A DNA stretch of 64,000 bases from Symploca sp. SIO1C2 (GCA_010672925.1 JAAHFP010000012.1:157192-221191), one strand, 5' to 3'. Shown: positions 9,652 to 18,622, numbered from the stretch's first letter. Notes: generated from the sequence alone by a model not told the origin. A program made the numbers and translations.

Positions 9652-9969
9652 AGTTAATCACCTTGCGTTTTAACTCATCCCGGCTAAAGCACGGGGAATT
9701 TCGCGTTATTTGTTGTTTGTTGTTAGTCAAAAGATTGTATTCCTCTTCCTCAGCTCCCTCGGCTTCCTCAGCTCCCTCAGCTCCCTCCGCTCCCCCATCT
9801 CCCTATCTCCCCACACCCGCCCCACACTCCTGCTTGCCAGCAAAAGCCCCTGGAAGGTATGGTGTAAAAATCTTGTTTTGTTAGGAAAGGGTGAAGGAAA
9901 GGTCAACAAGTATTCGACTTTTACCTTTAACCTTCAACTCTTTTCCTGTTTCCTCTCCAATGCAACCAA
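9652..9969. other. Spacer between two antenna genes, filled with repeats
   Basis: A CT-rich array of CTCAGCTCC-like units occupies about 9738-9835. A hairpin-like segment (about 9672-9702) reads, on the minus strand, CCCCGTGCTTTAGCCGGGAT, which resembles the terminal hairpins of IS200/IS605 elements. That assignment is only suggestive. No gene is present. Confidence 0.5.
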
Positions 9970-11049
9970 CTATTCTGCGGCTGGAGCAGGTTCTGGCTTT
10001 CCGGTAGGAGTTGCCGGGGGTGGACTGCCAGCAGAGTCAAGCGCTTCTGAGACCTGCTTGAAATCAAAGCCAAGAGCCCGCAAAGCGTGCCAGAGATGAC
10101 CTTGTAGGAAGAAGAAGGCTAAGAAGAAGTGAGCGTTAGCTAACCAAGCACGGGAGGTATGTATTCCCAGAGGTAAGTCTACGGTATCGGCAAAATAGGG
10201 AGTGATCCCCAGTTTAACTTCGAGAGTTGGTCCGTAGAACTCTACTGGATATGCCAAAGTATTGACTGCACAGAAGTAAGCTGCGGTAAACCCAGCTAGA
10301 GCAATACCCCCAAGAGAGTAGGAAAGAATCGCTTCACCAGAGAAATTCAACAGTTTCCTTGCCCAGCCAGAGGGAGGAAAAATGATATGCCAAATGCCGC
10401 CACCAATGAGTAGTAAGGCAACATAGATATGACCACCTACTAAATCCTCTAGGCTATTAACTGAGGCAAAATGAGTTTGATAGCCATAAATGATCCCAGG
10501 ATTTAAGGTTGGGGCAGTGACTACCCGAACTGCCTGAATCGTGGAGTCGTAAAGCCCTCCCCAAAACATGGCTTTCCCAACTAATAGTAGAGCCCCTATA
10601 CCTAAAACTAGTAGATGATGTCCCAAGATATAACCAAGAGATTCAGGCTTACCCCACTCAAAATGGAATTTGCGGGCGTTACCAGACGCTTTGCTTAAAT
10701 CTGGTTCACATTTAATGGTGTGGAACAAAGCTCCTGCACCCAAAACAGCAGAAGAGATGAGGTGTACTACACCGATCACAAAGTAGGGGTAAGTATCTAC
10801 TATCTGACCACCAGAGCCAACTCCAAAACCAAGAGTTGCTAGATGAGGCAATAGAATCAGTCCTTGTTCCCCCATCGGTAGCTCAGGGTTATAGTTACCG
10901 ATTTCAAACAAAGTAAATGCCCCTGCCCAAAAGGTAATCAGAGCAGCTTGGGCAACGTGAGCTGCAATAAATAGTCCCGACAAGTTGGCGAAGCGGGCAT
11001 TCCCAGCCCACCAGTCATACTTGATGCTGGATTGACCGTAGGTTTGCAA
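9970..11049 (-). CDS. isiA: Iron-stress-induced chlorophyll-binding protein IsiA (CP43')
   Basis: This is canonical IsiA: QTYGQSS then [19 protein letters not shown], six helices, and the typical lumenal segment [19 protein letters not shown]. IsiA forms rings around photosystem I and stores or quenches excitation under iron limitation. I place the start at TTG, 11049, because a perfect AGGAGG lies seven bases upstream (11057-11062) and the protein then begins at the usual IsiA N-terminus, giving 359 residues. A further upstream TTG at 11091 would add 14 residues without homology or a good ribosome site. The C-terminus carries an unusual Pro/Ala tail (about the last 20 residues, ending [10 protein letters not shown]). 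Confidence 0.93.
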   Translation of the reverse strand: MQTYGQSSIKYDWWAGNARFANLSGLFIAAHVAQAALITFWAGAFTLFEIGNYNPELPMGEQGLILLPHLATLGFGVGSGGQIVDTYPYFVIGVVHLISSAVLGAGALFHTIKCEPDLSKASGNARKFHFEWGKPESLGYILGHHLLVLGIGALLLVGKAMFWGGLYDSTIQAVRVVTAPTLNPGIIYGYQTHFASVNSLEDLVGGHIYVALLLIGGGIWHIIFPPSGWARKLLNFSGEAILSYSLGGIALAGFTAAYFCAVNTLAYPVEFYGPTLEVKLGITPYFADTVDLPLGIHTSRAWLANAHFFLAFFFLQGHLWHALRALGFDFKQVSEALDSAGSPPPATPTGKPEPAPAAE

Positions 11050-11158
11050 GATTAATCCTCCTGTCTTTATGGCAATAGGTTTTGTTACCAATCTTCACCA
11101 GGAAGATTAAGTAACTTTGCTTGATTGTGCAGTATGAAGCAGAGTTTTAGAACTTATT

Positions 11159-11171
11159 GATAATAATTTTT
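11159..11171. promoter_or_regulatory. Fur-box-like site upstream of isiA
   Basis: GATAATAATTTTT matches the GATAAT-N-ATTATC Fur consensus perfectly in the left half and four of six in the right. It sits about 110 bp upstream of the isiA start in the divergent control region (11050-11428) shared with the next antenna gene. Fur control of isi genes is well established in cyanobacteria; this particular site is inference. A 6-bp inverted repeat (AGATTA ... TAATCT, 11312-11330) lies closer to the plus-strand gene. Confidence 0.35.
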
Positions 11172-11428
11172 AACAAAATTAGCAGGCAGGTTTGGTGGAA
11201 TTCATTGAAAAAAGCTTATTTTACAAGTGTTTTAGGTACTTTTACAGTTTTGATGCCGTAATAGTAATTGGCAATTATTCCTATTAATAAATTTTACTAA
11301 TTGGGTTGCTGAGATTATTTATTCTAATCTTTTAGCAAATAAATCGCAATAATTTGATTGCTCATGTAAGCTTATCGAATAAGTTATTGAGTTTAATTCT
11401 CAATTATTGTTCAAGGAGATATGCCACG

Positions 11429-12496
11429 ATGACGACTGTATCTGGAACTCCTAAGCCAGTGGAGAAATACTCGGAAGATATTCCTTGGTGGGCAGGCAAT
11501 GCTCGCCTCACTGATTTATCGGGTAGATTACTAGGCGCTCATGTTGCTCATGGAGGTTTAATCATTTTTTGGGCAGGAGCGATGACCTTATTTGAGTTGT
11601 CTCGCTTCGACGTTACAGAGCCCATGTATAACCAAGGTCTGATTCTCCTGCCTCACTTAGCGACTCAAGGTTGGGGTGTAGGTGCTGGTGGAGAGATTAT
11701 CAGCACTTACCCCTATTTCGTCATTGGAGCTTTACATCTGATTTCCTCTGCCTTTATTGGTTTTGGGGGTATTTTCCATGCCTTGTTCGGTCCTCCGGAT
11801 CTGCATAATTACTCTAAGTTTTTTGGTTACGACTGGAAAGATAGCAATAAGATGACTACTATTATGGGCATTCATCTGATTCTGCTAGGCTTGGGAGCTT
11901 TTTTACTAGTAGCCAAAGCCATGTTCTTCGGTGGTTTGTATGATCCAGGAGTTACAGATGTACGAGTGGTTAGCCATCCCACCCTCAATCCCTTAGTAAT
12001 TTTTGGCTATTTATTTGGTGCTGTGGGTAAAAACTGGATTGCCGGTGTTGATAACCTGGAGGATGTAATCGGTGGTCATATTTGGATTGGGCTTATTTGC
12101 CTTGGTGGTGGCATTTGGCATATCCGAACCAAACCCTTTGAGTGGGCAGAGCGACTTTTTGTTTGGTCTGGAGAGGCTTATCTTGCTTATAGTTTAGGGG
12201 CTTTGGCGCTGATGGGCTTTATTGCTGCCTACTTTATCAGTGTCAATACCACCGTTTACCCAGAAGTCTTTTATGGACCCGCACTATCGATTAAGCTAGA
12301 TGTCTTTCCCTACTTTTCTGCTACTGACTCTACCTTACTTTCATCCCGGACTTGGTTAGCTAATGCTCATTTTTGGTTAGCTTTCTTCTTCCTGCAAGGT
12401 CATATTTGGCATGCACTGCGAGCAGCTGGGTTTAATTTTCGTCAGGGTCGAGTAGTTGAGTCTAAAGCTACTCCTGAACGAATGGCACTTAGTTAA
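11429..12496 (+). CDS. IsiA/Pcb-family chlorophyll-binding antenna (third paralogue)
   Basis: A 355-residue six-helix CP43-like protein, divergent from isiA. Features include [50 protein letters not shown] and a final helix ending [16 protein letters not shown]. The start is ATG at 11429 with AAGGAGAT ten bases before; an upstream TTG in the same frame at 11354 would add a 25-residue tail not seen in the family. The N-terminus [10 protein letters not shown] matches the truncated copy 170 bp downstream, so these two arose by tandem duplication. It is probably induced with isiA from the shared control region. Confidence 0.9.
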   Translation: MTTVSGTPKPVEKYSEDIPWWAGNARLTDLSGRLLGAHVAHGGLIIFWAGAMTLFELSRFDVTEPMYNQGLILLPHLATQGWGVGAGGEIISTYPYFVIGALHLISSAFIGFGGIFHALFGPPDLHNYSKFFGYDWKDSNKMTTIMGIHLILLGLGAFLLVAKAMFFGGLYDPGVTDVRVVSHPTLNPLVIFGYLFGAVGKNWIAGVDNLEDVIGGHIWIGLICLGGGIWHIRTKPFEWAERLFVWSGEAYLAYSLGALALMGFIAAYFISVNTTVYPEVFYGPALSIKLDVFPYFSATDSTLLSSRTWLANAHFWLAFFFLQGHIWHALRAAGFNFRQGRVVESKATPERMALS

Positions 12497-12601
12497 TGCT
12501 TAAACTTATTGTTCACTTAATGAAAATTTTTAGCGATTTTGAGGTAAAGTAAGTTAAACCTACAAATTGCAATTGCAACTTATTCTCACTGAGGTTGAAA
12601 A

Positions 12602-12643
12602 ATGACGACAGTAATTGCTGGGACTCCCAGCAAAAGCAAAATA
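12602..12643 (+). pseudogene. 5' stub of a fourth IsiA/Pcb gene cut by an IS element
   Basis: ATG at 12602, preceded by GAGG, opens MTTVIAGTPSKSKI, closely similar to [10 protein letters not shown] of the intact paralogue upstream. After 14 codons the sequence enters the left inverted repeat of the IS4-family element and stops at TGA 12653. The sequence right of the element (13930 on) does not resume an antenna protein, so the rest of the gene has been lost. Confidence 0.7.
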
Positions 12644-13929
12644 CTGACGGGGTGACAATTGTGGCTACAATGTAGATTTAATAAGGGTTGCAGCTCTGTT
12701 GCCTCGTTTATAATTAGGTCTTTTATGGGGAGAAAGAGACATTAAAGATTCAGCTATTTTTTCAAAATAATTTAGAGACTCAACCCAATCTTTTCCGTGC
12801 AATCCAATATAAAAATAACTATGTCTTTTGACATAACGTTTTTTTTCTTTAATTCGACTTACATATTTAATTTTCCTTTTTTGCTGGATTTTTTCTCCTG
12901 TCAAGAGGGCACTACTATAGGCCAAAGTTATTAAAAGAAGCAAAGACATTAGTCTATCTCCATGAGCCAAAGTTTTATCAATTTGATAGCCACCACTTTT
13001 AATATCTCTAAACAGTTCCTCAATCCCAAATCTTTTTTGATAGCTGTTTATCGCTTGTGAAAAATCCCCTAAATTAGTTGAAATAAACCAAGCATCTTCG
13101 CTGCTTTTTTTGTCTCGATATTTTCTTGCCCATTTTCCTGCTACTTCCCCCTGACAAAATCCTTTGGTTTTGGTTATTTTTACACCTTGTAAATAAAAAT
13201 TAACTCCTGGATTCGGAGCTAAATCTTTTAATTGCATCCAAATATTTTCTTTTATTTCTACATATTCATTCTTTTTTAAGCGCAAGCAAAAGTAAGTCTC
13301 TGGCTGCTCTCTCAGCCATTGAGCTAATCCCACAGAACAAAATTCTCTATCCCCCAATACCACTTTCTTATAATTATTAAAAAGAGGTAATATCTTAGCT
13401 AATACTTCTTGTTGTTCTCGAAAATTACTTGCTCCTTTTTTTTGGAGTATTGTTACATAAATAGGAATCGCTCTTTTTTGATAAATTATGCTTACAAATA
13501 GAAGATTTACTCCAGTCCATTCGGTTCTATCAATTGCCAAATAAAGTACAGACAAAGGTGAAAAGTTTAAGGATAGCCAAATTGATAAAATTGGAAACCA
13601 AATTGTACTAAAATTCAAATGGTATAAAGATAAAAATCTTTGAATTTTCTTTCTTCTACTTTCAAATAAAATTGGGCTAGGAAATTTATTATCTAATTCC
13701 TCAATAGTTGATATTTGATATGTTTGTAATAGTCCAATTATAATCAAACAAATCAAATATTCTGACCGTTTTAACTTATTTTTTAGAGTTGATTTGTAGA
13801 AAGAGGGTAACAAGGTACTCATTATCATTAGCGAGTAATTATTGAGAATATGACTAGTATTTTAGAATACTATACGATGCTCAAAAGTTTAGCCAGTAAA
13901 GGGTTGAGCCCTTGTTGTCACCCCGTCAG
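12644..13929. mobile_element. IS4-family insertion sequence, 1286 bp
   Basis: Perfect 15-bp terminal inverted repeats, CTGACGGGGTGACAA at 12644-12658 and its complement at 13915-13929, bound a single transposase gene. The element appears complete. I see no target-site duplication (left flank GCAAAATA, right flank CATTCAGT), which suggests an adjacent deletion after insertion. A 15-bp match to the right end (CCTTGTTGTCACCCC) also occurs at 18738-18752. Confidence 0.9.
12665..13828 (-). CDS. IS4-family transposase
   Basis: A 387-residue DDE transposase lying wholly inside the inverted repeats. The first catalytic Asp is in AIDRTEW, the second in VVLGDREF, and the catalytic Glu is in the YREK signature YQKRFGIEELFRDIK, which fits the IS4 pattern Y-(2)-R-(3)-E-(6)-K exactly. 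The frame is uninterrupted, so the element may still be active. The start is ATG at 13828, with an alternative ATG two codons later. The gene is AT-richer than the surrounding photosynthesis genes, consistent with a mobile origin. Confidence 0.93.
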   Translation of the reverse strand: MIMSTLLPSFYKSTLKNKLKRSEYLICLIIIGLLQTYQISTIEELDNKFPSPILFESRRKKIQRFLSLYHLNFSTIWFPILSIWLSLNFSPLSVLYLAIDRTEWTGVNLLFVSIIYQKRAIPIYVTILQKKGASNFREQQEVLAKILPLFNNYKKVVLGDREFCSVGLAQWLREQPETYFCLRLKKNEYVEIKENIWMQLKDLAPNPGVNFYLQGVKITKTKGFCQGEVAGKWARKYRDKKSSEDAWFISTNLGDFSQAINSYQKRFGIEELFRDIKSGGYQIDKTLAHGDRLMSLLLLITLAYSSALLTGEKIQQKRKIKYVSRIKEKKRYVKRHSYFYIGLHGKDWVESLNYFEKIAESLMSLSPHKRPNYKRGNRAATLIKSTL

Positions 13930-14029
13930 CATTCAGTATTAATTTGCTATTGTCTAATACTTTCCTTATTTTTTATAATTTATTAATTATTGTCTGGCAA
14001 TAAAAAAAATTTTTTATTGGATAAAATAC

Positions 14030-14059
14030 TTGACAATTACTTTCAATTAATACTACTAT
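14030..14059 (+). promoter_or_regulatory. Sigma-70-type promoter for the zinc-ribbon-isiB-isiC operon
   Basis: TTGACA (14030-14035) and TACTAT (14054-14059) are separated by 18 bp in the AT-rich region between the IS element and the zinc-ribbon gene. It is the best promoter match in the 13930-14258 gap and is correctly oriented for isiB. A GC-rich hairpin follows at 14117-14149. Iron control cannot be read from it with confidence. Confidence 0.5.
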
Positions 14060-14116
14060 TATTAAAGCAAGGAGAGATTTCCACGAAAACAAATCCTCTT
14101 CTCTTACACCGAACCG

Positions 14117-14149
14117 AATGGGGGTTATTCCTGATTGATTAACCCCATT
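14117..14149 (+). promoter_or_regulatory. Stem-loop in the leader of the isiB operon
   Basis: AATGGGGGTTA and TTAACCCCATT form an 11-bp arm pair, with one bulge, around a roughly 11-nt loop. The hairpin lies between the predicted promoter and the zinc-ribbon start. It is not followed by a T run, so a role as leader structure or mRNA stabiliser is more likely than termination. Confidence 0.45.
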
Positions 14150-14258
14150 CATTTATCTAAAAATTTCAAGGCAATTAACAAAGAATTGATCTCTACAATT
14201 TTTAGTCAATTACAATTCCTTGTTTCTTCTTAGTTTAAAACTAAGTTTTTCATCAATC

Positions 14259-14432
14259 ATGGATAACTGTCCTTGTTGCTCCGATACTCTTCTACGTCAA
14301 GTAGACCGAAACGGCATCTACTTTTTCTGTCAGCATTGTCGGCAAAAAATGCCAACTAGCCAGAGAGTAATAGATGTAAAGCAACAGAGTCTGTATCAAA
14401 CTCACTCAGTTAGTAATCATCATTTTCAGTAA
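14259..14432 (+). CDS. Small zinc-ribbon-like protein
   Basis: A 57-residue protein starting at ATG 14259 (MDNCPCCSDTLLRQVDRNG). Two CxxC knuckles, C4-x2-C7 and C24-x2-C27 (YFFCQHCRQ), form a likely zinc- or iron-binding ribbon. An in-frame TTG 39 bp upstream would add residues without support. It ends 13 bp before isiB and is probably the first gene of that operon. Similar tiny CPCC proteins are, as I recall, widespread in cyanobacteria, but their role is not known to me. Confidence 0.6.
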   Translation: MDNCPCCSDTLLRQVDRNGIYFFCQHCRQKMPTSQRVIDVKQQSLYQTHSVSNHHFQ

Positions 14433-14445
14433 AGCAGGAGTAAAT

Positions 14446-14961
14446 ATGTCACAAATTGGTCTTTTCTACGGTACAACTACTGGTAAAACAGCAGAAGCAG
14501 CAGAGTCAATTCAGCAAGAATTTGGTGGTGAGAGTGTTGTTACCTTACATGAAATCAATGAAGCTGGAAAGGATGATTTCGATAACTATCAGTACATCAT
14601 TATCGGCTGTCCTACCTGGGATATCGGTGGATTGCAAAGTGATTGGGAAGGGTTCTATGAGGACGAACTAGACGATATTGACTTTAGCGGGAAAAAAGTT
14701 GCTTATTTTGGCACTGGAGACCAATCTGGTTATCCCGACAATTTTCAAGATGCTATGGGCATACTGGAAGAAAAAATTTCTGAGTTGAAAGGAACAACTG
14801 TCGGTAATTGGCCTACAGATGGCTATGAACACGAGTCATCAAGAGCAGTTAAAAATGGTAAGTTTGTTGGTCTTGCCCTTGATGAAGATAATCAGTCAGA
14901 ACTAACGGAAGAGCGTATTCAGAAGTGGGTGGCACAACTCAAAACAGAGTTTGGTTTATAG
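14446..14961 (+). CDS. isiB: Flavodoxin IsiB
   Basis: A 171-residue long-chain flavodoxin. The FMN phosphate loop is YGTTTGKT (residues 8-15); the isoalloxazine loops are PTWDIGGLQSDW and GTGDQSGYPDNF, and the long-chain insertion is present. Flavodoxin replaces ferredoxin as photosystem I electron acceptor when iron is scarce. ATG at 14446 is preceded by AGGAG at a good distance. It follows the zinc-ribbon gene closely and lies in the same island as isiA, but not directly downstream of it. Confidence 0.97.
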   Translation: MSQIGLFYGTTTGKTAEAAESIQQEFGGESVVTLHEINEAGKDDFDNYQYIIIGCPTWDIGGLQSDWEGFYEDELDDIDFSGKKVAYFGTGDQSGYPDNFQDAMGILEEKISELKGTTVGNWPTDGYEHESSRAVKNGKFVGLALDEDNQSELTEERIQKWVAQLKTEFGL

Positions 14962-15220
14962 TTTTCGAGCAAGCAAAACTAGTGCTTTAAAGGCAGAACC
15001 CACCCCTAACCCCTCCAAGGAGGGAAGAAGCTCCGAGGGAAAAAAGTTTTATGATGTTACGCTATTGTCAGTAGTGGGTTATTTCCGCCGCGCCGCACTA
15101 GAGGTTTGTATCTGTCAAGAGTCGCTTCATCGGTAATGGGTAAATTATAGATATTTAACTATTGATGATTTACCCGCTACCGTTTCTTCATTAAGTTTTC
15201 TTAACTGGAAAGAACAATAA

Positions 15221-15547
15221 ATGTTGTCAGTATCAATAGAAGTCGTTACACAATTCTTAGTAACCTCTACCTGTTTGATTTGCGCTTGGTCTTTAGGCTT
15301 TTTGTTTATTTGGTTTTCCTGGAAAACAACTAAAGAAGGTGTATCTCATTTAAGAAAGTTACATCAGATACCCTGTAGTCGCTGTGCATTTTTCACCAAT
15401 GATTACCGGCTCAAATGTACTGTTCATCCTATAACAGCTTTATCAGAAGATGCCATTAACTGTTGTGATTTTGAACCAGCGACATCTTACAATATGCCTG
15501 TGGTTAGGCGATGTAATTACCAGACTAAATGTTCAAAATTTTCTTAG
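15221..15547 (+). CDS. Cysteine-rich single-helix membrane protein, 108 aa
   Basis: One N-terminal membrane helix (about residues 8-32) is followed by a cytoplasmic or lumenal domain with CSRCAFFTNDYRLKCTVHP and a later INCCDFEP. The cysteine spacing suggests a metal or Fe-S site, which would fit the iron-stress setting, but this is inference. ATG at 15221 has GGAAAGA upstream. It lies between isiB and isiC on the same strand. The 260-bp gap before it contains a dispersed repeat of the CCCACCCCTAACCCCTCC type (about 15000-15020). Confidence 0.65.
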   Translation: MLSVSIEVVTQFLVTSTCLICAWSLGFLFIWFSWKTTKEGVSHLRKLHQIPCSRCAFFTNDYRLKCTVHPITALSEDAINCCDFEPATSYNMPVVRRCNYQTKCSKFS

Positions 15548-15583
15548 GTAGTAAACTGCACTCAAAATATATGGAAATGCTAT

Positions 15584-16333
15584 ATGTCTAATTTACCCGA
15601 AGTTTTGTGGTTAAGTACGAGTCCCAGCTTTTCTCGCTTTGAGCAACCACTAATGCGTTATTTATCGAACCAAATATCAATTGCCCAATGGGAGTACTTA
15701 CAAAGTCCAGATGAGCCAGCTTCATTGGATGCGGCTATGGTACTTCTTCAGGACTGTCTCAAATCTCACAATCGACCGATTCATCTGATTGGTCATAGTA
15801 CAAGTGGTTTACTGGGACTCTACTATACTCGTAAATATCCTGAAAGAGTTAAGTCTTTAACTTTACTAGGTGTGGGAGCTCATCCTCATGTTGATTGGCA
15901 AGCTCACTATTATAGTTTACTTCAATTATTAAACTGTAGCCGCCAAATTGTTCTGGCACAAATGGTTAGCAGTATTTTCGGTTACCAGAATAACTACAAT
16001 ACCAAGAAACTGATCCAAGTTCTTGAGCGAGATTTAACAACCTCTATATCACCCCATTCTTTGTTTCAGAGGGTCAGTAGTACTCCAGGGGGAGTGGAAG
16101 TACCTTTGATGGTTTGCGGTAGTAAAGATGATGTGATTATCGACCCTCATGCTCTAAAAGGATGGTTAAATTGGCTGAAGGAAGGAGATGTATTGTGGGA
16201 ATGTCTTCAAGGTCATCATTTCTTCCACTATTTCTATCCTCAACAAGTAGGAAGACAAATTATTAAGTTTTGGCAAGCACTTTCTCTCAAGGAATCTAAT
16301 ACAGTGGTTCGCGCTGCAATGAGGTACACCTGA
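15584..16333 (+). CDS. isiC: IsiC-like alpha/beta hydrolase
   Basis: A 249-residue alpha/beta hydrolase with nucleophile S72 in GHSTSG, an acidic residue in CGSKDDVIID and the catalytic His in QGHHFFHYF. It matches, by recall, the hydrolase encoded third in cyanobacterial isiABC operons. Its substrate is not established. It starts 36 bp after the cysteine-rich membrane gene and ends the plus-strand isi operon. A large palindrome follows. Confidence 0.75.
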   Translation: MSNLPEVLWLSTSPSFSRFEQPLMRYLSNQISIAQWEYLQSPDEPASLDAAMVLLQDCLKSHNRPIHLIGHSTSGLLGLYYTRKYPERVKSLTLLGVGAHPHVDWQAHYYSLLQLLNCSRQIVLAQMVSSIFGYQNNYNTKKLIQVLERDLTTSISPHSLFQRVSSTPGGVEVPLMVCGSKDDVIIDPHALKGWLNWLKEGDVLWECLQGHHFFHYFYPQQVGRQIIKFWQALSLKESNTVVRAAMRYT

Positions 16334-16510
16334 ATCAGTTGTCAAGATTGGATAGATTTCTTCCTCGTAGTTTTTACTGTACCTCGTAACAGAGGGAAGC
16401 GCTGTATCAAATCTGGTTTGGTTGCGTAGGTTATTAGTCAATAATAATAGCGGTGCGTTAGCGTAACAAAGTGGAGCCTAACGCACCCTACAAAATTAAG
16501 CGATCGCATT

Positions 16511-16568
16511 ATTCCAAAATCCCCCTGAATTGGTGGATTCAGGGGGCTTCAGGGACTAATTTTGGAAT
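16511..16568. terminator. Large nested palindrome between isiC and the antiporter
   Basis: Inner arms CCCCCTGAAT/ATTCAGGGGG (16521-16530, 16537-16546) are nested in outer arms ATTCCAAAAT/ATTTTGGAAT (16511-16520, 16559-16568). It lies between convergent genes and could end transcripts from both sides. No clean T run follows, so it may instead be a dispersed palindrome that also blocks read-through. Confidence 0.6.
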
Positions 16569-16604
16569 CTTATTAGTGATTAGTACCAAGGACTAATGAC
16601 TTAC

Positions 16605-17996
16605 TTAACTGGCAGAATCCGCTGACTCCACGGGTTCAGCTGGTTCATTAAAAGCAAGCCGTAAAAATGGTGGTGCTAAAAATGTTGTCAGAATGACCAT
16701 AATGATAATTGCTGCTTCCAAGGGTTTGCTGAGAACACCACTAGCGGAACCAATACCAGCAAAAACTAGTCCAACTTCACCCCGTGGAATCATCCCCACT
16801 CCAATGGCTAAGCGGTTAATTGGTGCTTGTCCAAAAATACTCCAACCTGTGACCACTTTACCGAAAATGGCAACCACAAGGAGAAAAGTGGCAATAATTA
16901 GCCCTTCCCGATTGCTGGGAATAGCCGGATTAAGTACGCTCAAGTCAGCCCTAGCACCAACGGTTACAAAGAAAATTGGTACGAGGATATCAGCGATGGG
17001 AACTACTTGTTGATCCAGTTGGTTACGTTTATCGGTTTCATCTAAAACTAAACCAGCAGCAAATGCCCCTAAGATAGCTTCTAAATGAATCGCATTGGCA
17101 AGAAAAGCCATAAAGAAAGCAAAGGTAATGGCTGGAATTACCAAATTGCCCCTAGTTTGCAGCTTATCAGCAATGGTAACGAAACTTTTATTAAAGAATT
17201 TACCGAGGAGAATTGAACCAATCAGGAAAACACTAGCGCTGATAATTAGATAGATAACATTGAGCACATCTACTTCACCAGTTTTCGCCAGACTTGCTAC
17301 CACTGCTAGAACAATGATACCCAAAACATCATCAATAACCGCAGCACCGACAATAATTTGACCTTCCCGAGATTTCAGCGTTCCTAATTCTGACAAGACT
17401 TTGGAAGTAATACCGATACTAGTAGCTGTGAGAGCAGCACCGGCAAAAATTGCTGGAATTGCTGGAACATTGAACAACAGCATCAATCCTCCAGTACCTG
17501 CGGCAAAAGGAACGACGACTCCAACACAGGCGACAATGGTTGCTTGGTAACCGACTTTCCCTAATTCCCGTAAGTCTGATTCCAAACCAATTTCAAATAG
17601 GAGGATAATTACCCCTAGTTCCGCTAGAACAGAGATTACCTCACTTTGGCTGTTGAAGATACTGGTTACCGCTTCAGGACTTAAATTCCCGATTGCTTGC
17701 ACAACAGTCATGATCACGGAATCAGCAGCGGATGCTCCATTTTCGGGAAACATCAGTAGGTGTAAAGCCGAAACACCGACAATAACACCTCCTACCAATT
17801 CTCCTAAAACGGGAGGTAAATCTAGTCGTTTAGATAGTTCTCCTCCCAATTTGCTGGTAATATAGATGACGACTAAACTGAGTAGCACAGCAGTTAGAAT
17901 AATTGGGCCGTATTCTGCCTCATTTGCTGTTGCTAACAGAGGTGGTATGGGTTCAGATAAAGAAAATGAGAGCATTTGGTTAACTATCGGTATCAT
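16605..17996 (-). CDS. CPA2-family cation:proton antiporter (NhaS3-like)
   Basis: A 463-residue membrane protein with about 12-13 helices. The N-terminal LDLPPVLGELVGGVIVG, the TSIGITSKVLSELG segment and the IIVGAAVIDDVLGIIVLAV motif with its paired Asp residues are hallmarks of CPA2 (KefB/NapA/NhaS3) exchangers. No TrkA-N domain follows, which fits Na+/H+ exchange better than KefB-type K+ efflux. It sits beside two Na+-coupled bicarbonate transporters, so Na+ extrusion is a sensible role, though this is inferred from context. Confidence 0.85.
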   Translation of the reverse strand: MIPIVNQMLSFSLSEPIPPLLATANEAEYGPIILTAVLLSLVVIYITSKLGGELSKRLDLPPVLGELVGGVIVGVSALHLLMFPENGASAADSVIMTVVQAIGNLSPEAVTSIFNSQSEVISVLAELGVIILLFEIGLESDLRELGKVGYQATIVACVGVVVPFAAGTGGLMLLFNVPAIPAIFAGAALTATSIGITSKVLSELGTLKSREGQIIVGAAVIDDVLGIIVLAVVASLAKTGEVDVLNVIYLIISASVFLIGSILLGKFFNKSFVTIADKLQTRGNLVIPAITFAFFMAFLANAIHLEAILGAFAAGLVLDETDKRNQLDQQVVPIADILVPIFFVTVGARADLSVLNPAIPSNREGLIIATFLLVVAIFGKVVTGWSIFGQAPINRLAIGVGMIPRGEVGLVFAGIGSASGVLSKPLEAAIIIMVILTTFLAPPFLRLAFNEPAEPVESADSAS

Positions 17997-18004
17997 TGGT
18001 CAAA

Positions 18005-18042
18005 AAAATTCAAAATTCAAAATTCAAAATTCAAAATTCAAA
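18005..18042. repeat. Heptanucleotide tandem repeat (AAAATTC)
   Basis: Five tandem copies of AAAATTC lie immediately upstream of the antiporter start codon, in what should be its leader or promoter. Confidence 0.9.
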
Positions 18043-18177
18043 ACAATTAGTGGGGGCTTGTATACAAAATTAATCAACACAAAATTATCTTTTCTTAATT
18101 TTGCGTTTTGAATTCAAAAAATGATCATTTATTATTGGTTATTAGTAAGGGTTTGGACAGTATCTAGGTTTTGTACT

Positions 18178-18387
18178 CTAAACCCTAAGGGAATAGAACT
18201 GAACTACACCAAATAACAACAATCCCAGTAGAAATTGAACAGAAGGAGGTGCTAAGGTAAATCCCCAAGTGACACTAATTAATCCAGTACAATTGAGAGC
18301 AATCGAGTGGATTTGTTCGGTTTGCTTTAATTTTGTGCCAATGACAACTAAAGCGATCGCTAAAGTGATTAAATAAAACCAAAGCAT
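18178..18387 (-). CDS. Small two-helix membrane protein
   Basis: A 69-residue protein with two hydrophobic helices (about 2-20 and 42-64) joined by a short polar loop. ATG at 18387. It lies upstream of the antiporter on the same strand, with 180 bp of repeat-bearing sequence between. I recognise no family. Its size and position would suit an accessory subunit of a transporter, but there is no direct evidence. Confidence 0.5.
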   Translation of the reverse strand: MLWFYLITLAIALVVIGTKLKQTEQIHSIALNCTGLISVTWGFTLAPPSVQFLLGLLLFGVVQFYSLRV

Positions 18388-18567
18388 ATAGACTGCTCCA
18401 TCTTCAAAGTTCAGAGTTTGGAAATATGAAACTCAGGAGGTGACAAGAAGATAAAAATATTGACTGGGTGAAGAGGTATAAGAGGATGGCACGCTTGTTG
18501 GCTCAAACCTTAACTTATAGGGAGTTTGGGAAGAAGCATTAGTGTCAGCTTAAGGTGAATCCGAAAA

Positions 18568-18622
18568 ATTTAGTCCATTTCAATGGACTTAAGCTATTAG
18601 CCTTGGATTTGAATCCAAGGTG
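18568..18622. repeat. Paired palindromes (TTTAGTCCA ... TGGACT, CCTTGGAT ... ATCCAAGG)
   Basis: Two adjacent hairpins, AGTCCATTTCAATGGACT and CCTTGGATTTGAATCCAAGG, are linked by TAAGCTATTAG. The same linker and arrangement occur at 28520-28562, so this is a dispersed composite palindrome. The stretch 18388-18761 otherwise holds no gene; a 15-bp match to the IS right end lies at 18738-18752, next to the bicA stop. Confidence 0.8.

Noticed and set aside
14951-15136. 61-codon frame after isiB
   Set aside because: It crosses a dispersed CCCACCCCTAACCCC repeat and overlaps the isiB end.
16166-16441. 91-codon minus-strand frame antisense to the isiC end
   Set aside because: It overlaps a well-supported hydrolase and shows no domain.
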